Of a stretch of DNA of 35,267 nt, positions 14,445 to 22,628 are shown in pieces (positions within the stretch are counted from its first letter, which is position 1; every line of letters starts with the position of its first letter). A program made the position numbers and the translations under genes. This DNA is from Syntrophomonadaceae bacterium (GTDB taxonomy: Bacteria; Bacillota; Dethiobacteria; DTU022). The DNA lies in NCBI GenBank assembly GCA_007130825.1, contig SLRT01000171.1, forward strand, positions 1 to 35,267, in the 5' to 3' direction. A model generated the notes under the pieces. That model was given only the letters and a program-made list of their open reading frames with translations. It was not told the DNA's origin and searched no databases.

Positions 14445-16169
14445 CTACTGCAGTTTAAAACGCCTGCGCAGTTTTTCATCCTGCGGGTTGGCGGTGGTTG
14501 TGTGGAAGTTTTCGTAGAAAACAAGGCCCGGTTTGCCGCCCGGCCTGCGTCGCACATGGCGGATTTCAGTATAATCGACTGCTACGGCGCTGTTTTCTCT
14601 GCCCTTGCTGAAATAAGCGGCTAAAAAGGCGGCTTCTTCAATATCTTCTGCCGGTGGGGGATAAGGCGCTTCTTTGAGGACTGTGTGGCCGCCGGGCAGT
14701 TCGCGCGCATGGAACCAGGTATCGCGGCGGGTGGCGGTTTTGAAGGTGATATAGTCGTTCTGGCGGTTGTTGCGTCCAACTAAAATTGTGTGATCGGCTG
14801 AGGTTGTAAATTTAAGCGGCTGTGGAGCTGAATCAATTTTTGGCCCCCGTTTAGCTTTTTCGCGCAGGTAACCGGTTTCAACCATTTCCTGGCGAATTTC
14901 TTCCAGGGACGCTTGATCATTATTTTCGATTGCATAAAGCAAGCCCTGGCAATATTTGATCTCCGCCCGGGTTTTATTTAGCTGCTTTATAATTTTCTGC
15001 TGCCCCTTCTTCGCTTTTTGATAACGGCTGAAGTGGTGCTGCGCATTTGCGCTAACCGATTTGGATGGATCCAGGGGTACGGTTACCCGGTTATCCGGGT
15101 TATATAAATCCGGTAGAACAGCGCTATCAGCCCCCCGGGGAACCTGACCCTGGTAGGTTAAAAGCATTTCGCCGTAGAGGCGGTGCTGTGGAGCATTTTT
15201 AGCCGCGGCCAGTTCTTTTTCCTGCTGTTTTTGCTTTTTATACAGCCTGGACAGGCGTTTTTCGACCGTGCTTTCCAGTTGCTGTTTAAGCTGTTTTTCT
15301 CGCTCTTCCCTGATCAAGGCGCCGTAAAACCGCTCAAGCATTTTGTTTACCCGTTCATATTTTATTTGTTCAGTCGGGGGAAGGTGTTCAAGGGGTAATG
15401 CTGCATATATCTTTCGGACGGGCAGCAGTACCGGCTGCAGTTTAGAGTTTTTGTAGTCATTAAACAGTTCTGTTACTGCTGCATATAAGCGCATGGCAGC
15501 TGAGTCGAAATCCTGATCGGCCCATCCGCTCCGGTGAAGCAATTCTCTGGCCAGCAGGGGACTGATTCCTTTAACAGCGCCGAAAAGCGCCTGTTCCGGT
15601 TTTTTGCCGCTGTAGATCAAAGCCCGCAGAGAATTAACGAATTCTTGTTGTTCCATCTCCAGCGGGTCAAGCTTATTTTGTGGCGGAACCTGGCGGTAAA
15701 CTTCTCCGGGCACAATAGCGCGCTTCGGATTCTTGTCCCATGAGACTGGTTTAGCCGCTCCCAATATTACTCCCTGCCCGTCGATCAGGATCAGGTTGCT
15801 GCGGCGGCTCATTATTTCAGCGACAAGCTTAACCGGCGGCATTCCATCCGGTGGTTCAAAGGCAATTTCGAGTACTCTTTCCAGGGGAGGGTTGGTAAAG
15901 GAAACAGCCCGGCCCCCGATCAGGTACTTGCGCAGCAGCATGCAAAAAGGTGAAGGCTTTTCTTTGCTCCGGTAACGCGTTTCGGTCAGGTGAACGCGGG
16001 CATACCGTGAATCGACCGAAAACAGCAGCCCCGCTTGACTGCCGCCTGAATAGAGATGAATAATTATTTCTCCCCGGGCGGGTTCATAGACCCTTTGGAC
16101 CGCCGCACCGGTAAGTTCCGCCTGCAGTTCATCTGTTACCGCTTTCATGATCAGGGTATCGAAAGACAT
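14445..16169 (-). CDS. rqcH: RqcH (Rqc2/NFACT family) ribosome quality control factor
   Basis: RqcH binds obstructed 50S-peptidyl-tRNA complexes and recruits Ala-tRNA to add C-terminal alanine tails. The ORF in the track starts at 16328, but homology begins at MSFDTLIMKAVTDEL. ATG 16169 follows GGGAGTG, and a promoter lies inside the extra stretch, so I place the start at 16169 (574 residues). Parts visible are NFACT-N (1-about 215), a coiled-coil middle region (about 265-395, Lys/Gln/Glu-rich) and NFACT-R (about 440-560; DTWFHARELPGGHTVLKE). At positions 97-98, where B. subtilis has the functional Asp-Arg pair, this protein has Glu-Arg. Old annotations call the family fibronectin-binding. 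Confidence 0.93.
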   Translation of the reverse strand: MSFDTLIMKAVTDELQAELTGAAVQRVYEPARGEIIIHLYSGGSQAGLLFSVDSRYARVHLTETRYRSKEKPSPFCMLLRKYLIGGRAVSFTNPPLERVLEIAFEPPDGMPPVKLVAEIMSRRSNLILIDGQGVILGAAKPVSWDKNPKRAIVPGEVYRQVPPQNKLDPLEMEQQEFVNSLRALIYSGKKPEQALFGAVKGISPLLARELLHRSGWADQDFDSAAMRLYAAVTELFNDYKNSKLQPVLLPVRKIYAALPLEHLPPTEQIKYERVNKMLERFYGALIREEREKQLKQQLESTVEKRLSRLYKKQKQQEKELAAAKNAPQHRLYGEMLLTYQGQVPRGADSAVLPDLYNPDNRVTVPLDPSKSVSANAQHHFSRYQKAKKGQQKIIKQLNKTRAEIKYCQGLLYAIENNDQASLEEIRQEMVETGYLREKAKRGPKIDSAPQPLKFTTSADHTILVGRNNRQNDYITFKTATRRDTWFHARELPGGHTVLKEAPYPPPAEDIEEAAFLAAYFSKGRENSAVAVDYTEIRHVRRRPGGKPGLVFYENFHTTTANPQDEKLRRRFKLQ

Positions 16170-16189
16170 TTTTTTCACTCCCGGCGTAT

Positions 16190-16218
16190 AGTATAATTCT
16201 TCTTGAAGGAGAAGGCAA
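16190..16218 (-). promoter_or_regulatory. Probable rqcH promoter
   Basis: On the minus strand TTGCCT (plus 16213-16218) is 17 bp upstream of TATACT (plus 16190-16195), about 20 bases before the rqcH start. The prpC promoter uses the identical hexamers and spacing. It supports the start chosen at 16169. Confidence 0.6.
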
Positions 16219-16384
16219 ACCGCTACAAAGTCTTTTAAGCCCGGCAGCTCCAAAACGCTGTGATCAGCACTGCGATGATCAACAGGGTGGAAAAATAAAT
16301 GCCCTGATTTCAGAATAGCAAGGCACATTAAGCGGCTGTTTGGTTTGCTGGCCGGTTAAAAACGCTCAAATTAGCAATTCCTCC

Positions 16385-16413
16385 TTGAGATTACGCCGAT
16401 TTGATGTTAATAT
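16385..16413 (+). promoter_or_regulatory. Possible yicC promoter
   Basis: TTGAGA (16385-16390) is followed after 17 bp by TAATAT (16408-16413), with an alternative TATAAA at 16411-16416. It is about 115 bases upstream of yicC. The -35 is good and the -10 weak. Confidence 0.35.
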
Positions 16414-16529
16414 AAATCAAGAAATAACAGATGTTAAGCCTTAAACTTGAACAAGTAGCTGCATATGTCCCGGCTTGCCCCTTTTTTTGCAGCAGGACGG
16501 GTAAGTATGCGCTTTAAGGGAAGTTAACT

Positions 16530-17405
16530 ATGATCAGGAGTATGACCGGTTATGGCCGCGGCAGCAGTTCGAAAGACGGCTTTACTTTTTCCGCTGAACT
16601 GCGTTCTGTTAATCACCGTTATGCCGATTTTTCTCTGCGCCTGCCTCGGGAGCTGTATGCTTTGGAAGATCGCATCCGCCGCCTGCTGCAGGATTCGATT
16701 AAAAGAGGGCGCGTGGAGGTGACCCTCGGTCTGGATGAGGTGCCGGCCGGGCTGCGGCAGGTTAAAATGAATTTCGAACTGGCCGAAGACTATCACCAGG
16801 CCCTGCAGCAGATCTGCCGGCATTTGCAGTTATCCGATAAGGTTGAGCTCAAACACCTTTTACTGCTGCCTGAAATATTCAAGACAGGGGGAACCTCCAT
16901 AGACGAGGAAAAAGTCTGGCCGCTGGTCAGTGAAACCCTGCGGGAAGCATTAGATCATCTGCTGGCGCAGCGCAGCTTGGAAGGGGAAAACCTGGGCCGT
17001 GACTTGCTGGATAGATGCGGCCGGTTGGAAGGACTGGTTGCTGATGCATCAGAGCGGGCCGAAAAGGCTAAAGAAGAACACCGGCAGAGGACTGAACAAA
17101 AATTTAAAGAACTTTTAGCCGGAGAGTTTGAGGAAAACCGGCTGATCATGGAGTGCGCTTTGCTGGTCGAGCGAATGGGGGTTGATGAAGAACTTGTCCG
17201 GCTTAAGAGCCATATCAGCGCGTTTCGATCCAACCTGATCGGTTCAGAACCGGCCGGGCGTAAGCTCGATTTTATTGCACAGGAAATGTTCCGCGAAGTT
17301 AACACCATCGGATCTAAAGCCGGCGACTACCAGCTGACAAACATTGTGGTGGAACTCAAGGCGGAACTGGAAAAAATTCGAGAACAGATTCAAAACTTAG
17401 AGTAA
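16530..17405 (+). CDS. YicC/YloC family endoribonuclease
   Basis: This is a 291-residue member of the YicC family, shown in other bacteria to be an endoribonuclease involved in RNA turnover. It begins [11 protein letters not shown] with [22 protein letters not shown], the YicC-N signature. It ends with the DUF1732 block ([10 protein letters not shown]...[24 protein letters not shown]). The middle is predicted helical and charged. ATG follows AAGGGAAG. It is the B. subtilis yloC position, first in the yloC-remA-gmk-rpoZ-coaBC run; remA begins 19 bases later, so co-transcription is likely. Confidence 0.94.
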   Translation: MIRSMTGYGRGSSSKDGFTFSAELRSVNHRYADFSLRLPRELYALEDRIRRLLQDSIKRGRVEVTLGLDEVPAGLRQVKMNFELAEDYHQALQQICRHLQLSDKVELKHLLLLPEIFKTGGTSIDEEKVWPLVSETLREALDHLLAQRSLEGENLGRDLLDRCGRLEGLVADASERAEKAKEEHRQRTEQKFKELLAGEFEENRLIMECALLVERMGVDEELVRLKSHISAFRSNLIGSEPAGRKLDFIAQEMFREVNTIGSKAGDYQLTNIVVELKAELEKIREQIQNLE

Positions 17406-17424
17406 ATATGAAAGGAGTTTTATC

Positions 17425-17697
17425 GTGGCTATTAAACTAATCAATATCGGATTTGGCAATATCGTATCGGCCAGCCGGATTATTGCTATTGTCAGCCCCG
17501 AATCAGCTCCGGTAAAAAGGGTAATAACTGAATCCCGCGAACGGGGCATGCTGGTCGATGCCACTTATGGACGCCGGACCCGGGCAGTGATCATAGCCGA
17601 TAGCGGGCATATTATTCTTTCGGCGGTCCAGCCGGAGACTGTCAAGCATCGCCTGCAGGCCAGCGATGCCGGCGCTGAAAGCGAAGAAACGGGGTAA
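17425..17697 (+). CDS. remA: Extracellular matrix regulator RemA (DUF370)
   Basis: This is a 90-residue DUF370 protein. B. subtilis RemA is a DNA-binding regulator that activates biofilm matrix and osmoprotection genes and forms large ring oligomers. The signature is nearly complete: [30 protein letters not shown], then [41 protein letters not shown] start with AAAGGAG upstream. Strong conservation and position before gmk make the family call safe. Whether it controls biofilm genes in this organism is unknown; in many Clostridia its targets are untested. Confidence 0.93.
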   Translation: MAIKLINIGFGNIVSASRIIAIVSPESAPVKRVITESRERGMLVDATYGRRTRAVIIADSGHIILSAVQPETVKHRLQASDAGAESEETG

Positions 17698-17713
17698 CAG
17701 TGGGAGGCAGTTG

Positions 17714-18322
17714 ATGGCTGAAGGTATTCTTTTAATTATTTCCGGGCCTTCCGGGGTCGGTAAAGGGACGGTTTGCCGTTACTTGCTGACAGTCAGGGAA
17801 GCGCTGAAGCTTTCCATTTCCACGACTACACGTTCGCCGCGACCCGGCGAGGAAGAAGGAAAAGAATACAACTTCACCACCACCCCCCAGTTTGAAGCGA
17901 TGATCAAAGACGGTTCTTTCCTTGAATGGGCCGTTGTTCATGATCATTATTACGGCACCCGACACGAAACAGTGCAGGAATTATTGGGCCAGGGTAAAGA
18001 TTTGATCCTGGAAATAGATATCCAGGGGGCAGAACAGGTTCGGGAACGGGTCCCTGAGGCTGTTTCCATTTTTCTTGCGCCGCCTTCCATGGCGGACCTT
18101 GAACAGAGAATAACCGGCCGCGGGACTGAAGAACGGGATCGGATCAACAGCCGCCTTGAAACAGCGCGCCGGGAAATGGATGCCTACCATGCGTATGATT
18201 ACCTGGTCATTAACGATACTGTTGAAAATGCGGCAGGATTAATCAGCGCTATTATCGATGCTGAAAGATGTAAAGTCAGCCGCGGAGCCCGCCCACCGGG
18301 CCGGGGAGGTGAAAACAAGTGA
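17714..18322 (+). CDS. gmk: Guanylate kinase
   Basis: Gmk phosphorylates GMP to GDP with ATP and feeds GTP, dGTP and (p)ppGpp pools. The track begins at 17666 within remA, but the family sequence begins at MAEGILLIISGPSGVGKGTV. ATG 17714 follows GGGAGG by 6 bases, so I use it (202 residues; an adjacent TTG at 17711 is possible). Motifs are the P-loop GPSGVGKGTV, the GMP-binding STTTRSPRPGEEEGKEYNF, and FLEWAVVHDHYYGT. DLILEIDIQGAEQVRE forms the nucleotide-binding core. Its TGA overlaps the rpoZ GTG (GTGA), which implies translational coupling. Confidence 0.97.
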   Translation: MAEGILLIISGPSGVGKGTVCRYLLTVREALKLSISTTTRSPRPGEEEGKEYNFTTTPQFEAMIKDGSFLEWAVVHDHYYGTRHETVQELLGQGKDLILEIDIQGAEQVRERVPEAVSIFLAPPSMADLEQRITGRGTEERDRINSRLETARREMDAYHAYDYLVINDTVENAAGLISAIIDAERCKVSRGARPPGRGGENK

Positions 18323-18525
18323 TCTATCCTTCTATTGATGATCTATTAGAACATGTTGACAGTAAATACACCCTGGTTATAACTGCGGCAAAAAGGGGCC
18401 GCCAGCTTCGAAACGGAAGTAAAGGAACAATTAAGAAGGTTTTCAAAAAAGAGGTTACTACTGCACTGCATGAAATCAATGCCGGCAATATCGAGTATGA
18501 ACGGATGCGCGACGGTATTAAGTAG
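18319..18525 (+). CDS. rpoZ: RNA polymerase omega subunit
   Basis: Omega helps assemble and stabilise RNA polymerase by holding beta-prime. The 68-residue protein shows the omega pattern: MIYPSIDDLLEHVDSKYTLVITAAKRGRQL near the N-terminus and KKEVTTALHEINAGNIEYE toward the end. GTG start overlaps the gmk stop by four bases. Position between gmk and coaBC is conserved in Bacillota, where it is often named yloH. Confidence 0.93.
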   Translation: MIYPSIDDLLEHVDSKYTLVITAAKRGRQLRNGSKGTIKKVFKKEVTTALHEINAGNIEYERMRDGIK

Positions 18526-18536
18526 GAGTGTTTTCT

Positions 18537-19715
18537 TTGAAAAAAGTGATCCTGGGAGTAACCGGCGGTATAGCCGCCTATAAATCGGCCGAGGTGGCCC
18601 GGTTGTTTGTGCGCGGCGGCGCGGATGTTCATGTCGTTATGACCCCGGCAGCAACTGAATTTATTGCTCCCCTGACATTTCAGACCCTGACCGGGCATCC
18701 GGTTTATCGGGGCATGTATGCAGATTGGACAAGCGATAAAATAAGACATATCGACCTGTTGGATAATGCCGATGTGCTGCTGGTGGCTCCGGCCACGGCG
18801 AATACTATCGCTAAAATGGTTTCAGGCATCGCCGATAACCTGCTGACTACTCTCTACCTGGCAGCCCGGTGCCCGGTAGTAATTGTCCCTTCGATGAACA
18901 TTAACATGTACAATCACAGTGCTGTTCAGGATAATATCCGCAAGCTTATCGCCCACGGGTGTCATGTTATGGATCCCGATGACGGCGAACTGGCCTGTGG
19001 AGTTTATGGCCGGGGACGCATGCCCGAACCGCAGGACATCTATGCTTTTACCCGGGCGGCGATCAGGCCTAAAGATTTTAGCGGCCTTAAAACCCTGGTC
19101 AGCGCCGGACCGACCCGTGAGCACCTTGACCCGGTTCGTTTCCTGAGTAATCCTTCAACCGGCCTGATGGGTTATGCCCTGGCCCGCGCGTTAAGTGAAC
19201 GCGGGGCGGCGGTAACCCTAATCAGCGGTCACACCCACCTGAATACTCCGCCCGGGGTACAAAAAATAGCCGTAACCACCACCGAAGAAATGTACAACGC
19301 TGTTTTTGAAAACTATGAACAGTGCCGCCTGGTGATCAAGGCGGCGGCTGTTTCGGATTACCGGCCCTTGAAAATAGCGGAACAAAAAGTTAAGAAAAAT
19401 AATGATCTGTCCACCATAGAGTTGGCCAAAAACCGCGACATCCTCTTTGAACTGGGTAAACAAAAAGGCGATCGCCTCCTGGTCGGTTTTGCCGCCGAAA
19501 CCGAGGATGCGGTAGAAAATGCCCATGACAAACTGCTTAGTAAAAACCTCGACTTAATTGTTGTTAATAATTTAAAAGAACCGGGAGCAGGTTTTGCTGT
19601 TGCGACCAACCGGGTTTCGATTATTGATCGCAGTGGGGAGATCGAACAACTGCCCCTGATGGAAAAAGAGCAGCTTGCCCACCACATACTCGATCGTATT
19701 GCCCAACTGCTATAG
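18537..19715 (+). CDS. coaBC: Bifunctional phosphopantothenoylcysteine decarboxylase / synthase CoaBC
   Basis: CoaBC carries out two steps of coenzyme A synthesis, joining cysteine to 4'-phosphopantothenate (CoaB) and decarboxylating the product with FMN (CoaC). CoaC (1-about 185) shows GVTGGIAAYKSAEVARL, DVLLVAPATANTIAKMVSGIADNLL, PSMNINMYN and the flexible-flap ACGVYGRGRMPEP with its catalytic Cys. CoaB (about 186-392) shows VSAGPTREHLDPVRFLSNPSTGLMGYALA and KAAAVSDYRP. The track GTG at 18528 overlaps the AGGAG; TTG 18537, 8 bases after it, gives the family start MKKVILGVTGG. Its 3' end overlaps the convergent SpoIIM-like gene by 6 bases. Confidence 0.96.
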   Translation: MKKVILGVTGGIAAYKSAEVARLFVRGGADVHVVMTPAATEFIAPLTFQTLTGHPVYRGMYADWTSDKIRHIDLLDNADVLLVAPATANTIAKMVSGIADNLLTTLYLAARCPVVIVPSMNINMYNHSAVQDNIRKLIAHGCHVMDPDDGELACGVYGRGRMPEPQDIYAFTRAAIRPKDFSGLKTLVSAGPTREHLDPVRFLSNPSTGLMGYALARALSERGAAVTLISGHTHLNTPPGVQKIAVTTTEEMYNAVFENYEQCRLVIKAAAVSDYRPLKIAEQKVKKNNDLSTIELAKNRDILFELGKQKGDRLLVGFAAETEDAVENAHDKLLSKNLDLIVVNNLKEPGAGFAVATNRVSIIDRSGEIEQLPLMEKEQLAHHILDRIAQLL

Positions 19716-20327
19716 AATCGTTTCCAGCAGCCGCGGGGTAATCAGGATCTCGATCAGGGCGGCTATGATCAATAGCAAAACTACCAGGGGCAGCACAGAT
19801 ATCGCTTCTTTCCAGATATAACGGAAACTTTCCGAGCGGGTTTTGCCCGGTAAAGGTGAGGCGATACAGTGAAATCCGAATTTTAATCCAATCGCGCCGC
19901 AAAGGAAAAAAGCGAAAAGTTCAAAAATCCCGTGCGGCAGCAGGCCAAGAAAGATCAGGGGCAACAAAGCGGCGCTTTCCCCGGCGCTTAAAGCCAGCAC
20001 GATCCCTATCAGGGCGCCATTTAAGCCGAGAGTGACCAGCGGTGAAATCCCGGCCAGAAAACCGAGCAGCAGCATCTGGGCCATGGACAGAAAGTTGTTC
20101 ATGAAAACAAGTAAAACGCTGATCATGGGCGTTGTTCCCAGGATCATCGAAAACAGATCTTCCAGCTGGTCTAACTGGCCGTCTACCGCTCCTTCGGCAG
20201 CCGGCTGGGAAGAAACGGGCATAAAGTAAAAAACAACAGCGCTGGCCATAAAAATAACTGCAGCCATGACTATCCAGCCGCGGTTTTTGCTGATTACCTG
20301 TGTAAGCGGAAAAAATAAGTGAAACAC
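19710..20327 (-). CDS. Stage II sporulation protein M (SpoIIM/DUF95) family membrane protein
   Basis: This 205-residue protein has one N-terminal transmembrane helix (about 17-36), a short polar loop and a bundle of further hydrophobic segments. The hallmark LLPHGIFELFAFFLCGAIGLKFG identifies the SpoIIM/DUF95 family. SpoIIM itself is part of the DMP engulfment machine of sporulation, but the family also has non-sporulation members. The track start (20432) would overlap priA; GTG 20327 with AAGAAGG upstream gives MFHLFFPLTQVISKNRG, a normal N-terminus. No spoIIP/spoIID partner is present. It is inverted inside an otherwise co-directional block and its tail overlaps coaBC by 6 bases. Confidence 0.85.
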   Translation of the reverse strand: MFHLFFPLTQVISKNRGWIVMAAVIFMASAVVFYFMPVSSQPAAEGAVDGQLDQLEDLFSMILGTTPMISVLLVFMNNFLSMAQMLLLGFLAGISPLVTLGLNGALIGIVLALSAGESAALLPLIFLGLLPHGIFELFAFFLCGAIGLKFGFHCIASPLPGKTRSESFRYIWKEAISVLPLVVLLLIIAALIEILITPRLLETIL

Positions 20328-20391
20328 CGGCAAGCCTTCTTTCGTCACTGGTTTTGACCATCTTATCAAATTATCAATCAGGGGTAAATAG

Positions 20392-22605
20392 ATGAGCCAA
20401 TTTGCTGAAGTTATAATTGATCTGGTCAGCAATGCCGTTGACCGGCCCTTTCATTACCGTATTCCGCCTGAACTGCAGGAAAAGATTAGACCGGGCATGC
20501 GGGTAAGTGTTCCTTTGGGCCACAGCAGCTACCAGGGTTATGTTTTGCGCCTGCTGGAAAATACTGCTATTGATTCGCTGCGTGATATTAACGCTATTGT
20601 CGATCCCGGCCCCCTTTTGACCCGGGAACAGCTCGCTCTGGCCCACTGGCTTTCGATGCATTTTTACTGTCGTAAAATCGACGCCCTGCATGCCATGATC
20701 CCGGCTTCGTTTCGGAAAGGGAAAAGGCCGGGCGATATCCGCGTTATTGAGCCGACTTCTGAAGCTGACGGCGCAGATTTAAACCGCGCCCCGGCCCAGA
20801 GACAGGCCCTGGGACTGCTGCAGCAAAAAGGCGCCCTTCCGCGTAGTGAGCTGATCCGGCTCGGAGTAACCAACCAGGTTCTGCGCAGTCTGGAAAATAA
20901 AGGCCTGGTCCGGTCAGTTTCTTATCGTCCCCAATACTCAGAAGAAAGAACAGCAGATCAGGTTCCGCCTTTGCTGACCAAACCGCACCATTTACGTGAA
21001 GAGCAGGCTTACTGCTTTGAAAAGGTCAGGACAGCTCTTGACCGTCCGCATCCTCTGAGAATGCTCCTGCACGGCATCACGGCCAGCGGAAAAACCGAAA
21101 TCTACCTGCAAAGTATCGCTTATTGCCTGGAAAAGGGACAGACGGCGATGATTATGGTCCCGGAAATATCGCTTACCCCGCAGATGATCGATCATTTTGA
21201 AGGCCGCTTTCCCGGCCGTGTGGCTGTTTTGCACAGCCGGTTGAGCGTGGCGGAAAAAAACCGGCAGTGGCAGATGATTTTAAGCGGCAAAGCCCGGGTC
21301 GTGCTGGGAGCCCGATCGGCCGTATTTGCTCCCCTTGACGGTATCGGTTTAATTATTATCGACGAAGAACATGAAACTACCTACAAACAGGAAGATACTC
21401 CGCGTTATCATGCCCGCGATGTGGCCTGGTGGCGGGTCCGTTACAACCGCGCGGTCCTTCTTTTAGGCAGCGCCACTCCTTCCCTGGAAAGCTATTACCG
21501 GGCGCTGGAGGGCGATACGGTCCTTTTAAACATGAAGGAACGGGTTACTCCGACCCAACTGCCGCCTGTAACAGTAGTCGATATGCGTAAAGAGCTTAAA
21601 GAAAAACACCGCCTGATCTTCAGCCGTCTTTTGCTCGAAGAGCTAAATAAAGTAATCGAACGCGATGAGCAGGCCCTGCTGTTTATTAACCGGCGCGGAT
21701 TTGCCGGTTTTGTGCTCTGCCGGGAATGCGGCTTCGTGCTCCGCTGTCCTTCCTGCGATGTTTCCATGACTTTGCACCTGGATCGGCAGCTAATGTGCTG
21801 CCACTATTGTGCTTATGAATCGGCGGTTCCCCTGACCTGTCCCGGCTGCCGGGGCACTAAAATACGCTACTTTAGCGCCGGCACCCAGCGGGTGGAGGAA
21901 GAAGTCAAGAAACTTTATCCTGGAGTTCCCCTGATTCGCATGGACAGGGATACCACCGCCAGCAGGCATGCCCACAGCCAATATTACCGCCAGTTTCTTG
22001 AACATAAAGCAAATATATTGATCGGCACCCAGATGATCGCCAAGGGATTTGATTTTCCGGATGTCACCCTGGTCGGGGTAGTCGCTGCCGATACCACCTT
22101 GAACCTGCCCGATTTCAGGGCCCCGGAGCGCACATTCCAGCTGCTGACCCAGGTTGCCGGCCGGACTGCCCGCGGCCCCCTGGGCGGGAAAGTGATTGTC
22201 CAGACTTATCATCCCACTCACCACAGCATTGTTACCGCAGCAGATCACGACTATCTCACTTTTTTTGAAGCCGAGCTGGAAAACCGGCGCCAGCTTGCTT
22301 ATCCGCCGTTCTCCGATCTGATCCGTTTTCTGTTCAGCGGGCCGGAGGAAGAAGCAGTTTTTGAAGCGGCCGACTGGTTTACCAACCTGCTCGGTCCGGC
22401 GGTCGGCGGGGCGGATATTTTGGGGCCGGCCCCGGCCTCCCTCTACCGCATTAAAGAACAGTACCGGGTGCAGACGATTATAAAAGGACGGGCGCTTTCC
22501 AGGCTTGCTCCCGGGATACGAAAGGTGATCGGTGAGTATCACCGCCGAAAAGCATCCCACCCTGTCCGCCTGGCGGTAGATTTTAACCCGCAGGTAGTGC
22601 TATAA
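20392..22605 (+). CDS. priA: Primosomal replication restart helicase PriA
   Basis: PriA recognises stalled forks, unwinds the lagging strand and starts reloading of the replicative helicase. The 737-residue protein has the N-terminal 3'-DNA-binding region (VDRPFHYRIPPEL, PGMRVSVPLG), Walker A GITASGKTEIYL (about 228), the DEEH box (about 324) and GSATPSLESYY. A zinc-binding insert carries eight cysteines as CxxC pairs (CREC, CPSC, CCHYC, CPGC; about 443-487), followed by GTQMIAKGFDFPDV and VAGRTARG helicase motifs. ATG follows a weak AGGGG. It begins the priA-def-fmt-rsmB run and is divergent from the SpoIIM-like gene by 64 bases. Confidence 0.97.
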   Translation: MSQFAEVIIDLVSNAVDRPFHYRIPPELQEKIRPGMRVSVPLGHSSYQGYVLRLLENTAIDSLRDINAIVDPGPLLTREQLALAHWLSMHFYCRKIDALHAMIPASFRKGKRPGDIRVIEPTSEADGADLNRAPAQRQALGLLQQKGALPRSELIRLGVTNQVLRSLENKGLVRSVSYRPQYSEERTADQVPPLLTKPHHLREEQAYCFEKVRTALDRPHPLRMLLHGITASGKTEIYLQSIAYCLEKGQTAMIMVPEISLTPQMIDHFEGRFPGRVAVLHSRLSVAEKNRQWQMILSGKARVVLGARSAVFAPLDGIGLIIIDEEHETTYKQEDTPRYHARDVAWWRVRYNRAVLLLGSATPSLESYYRALEGDTVLLNMKERVTPTQLPPVTVVDMRKELKEKHRLIFSRLLLEELNKVIERDEQALLFINRRGFAGFVLCRECGFVLRCPSCDVSMTLHLDRQLMCCHYCAYESAVPLTCPGCRGTKIRYFSAGTQRVEEEVKKLYPGVPLIRMDRDTTASRHAHSQYYRQFLEHKANILIGTQMIAKGFDFPDVTLVGVVAADTTLNLPDFRAPERTFQLLTQVAGRTARGPLGGKVIVQTYHPTHHSIVTAADHDYLTFFEAELENRRQLAYPPFSDLIRFLFSGPEEEAVFEAADWFTNLLGPAVGGADILGPAPASLYRIKEQYRVQTIIKGRALSRLAPGIRKVIGEYHRRKASHPVRLAVDFNPQVVL

Positions 22606-22628
22606 TTAGCTGTAAGGAGAGGATATGC

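Larger units (their letters stand above)
16170..16529. other. 360-base divergent intergenic region rqcH/yicC
   Basis: This region separates rqcH (minus) from yicC (plus). It holds the rqcH promoter, a weak yicC promoter candidate and an isolated minus-strand AAGGAGG at 16380-16386 that could serve only a 13-codon ORF (plus 16328-16369). I recognise no RNA family or conserved gene. The 53-residue in-frame extension of rqcH given in the track has no family-like sequence. Confidence 0.6.

Noticed and set aside
16170-16328. 53-residue N-terminal extension of rqcH (minus strand)
   Set aside because: Family homology begins at ATG 16169, which has its own Shine-Dalgarno, and a promoter lies within the supposed extension.
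20328-20432. N-terminal extension of the SpoIIM-like ORF overlapping priA
   Set aside because: Sequence is not family-like, and GTG 20327 has good Shine-Dalgarno spacing and gives a normal N-terminus.
21790-22560. 256-residue minus-strand ORF opposite priA
   Set aside because: Long only because of base composition of priA; the plus frame has full PriA motifs and the minus translation shows none.
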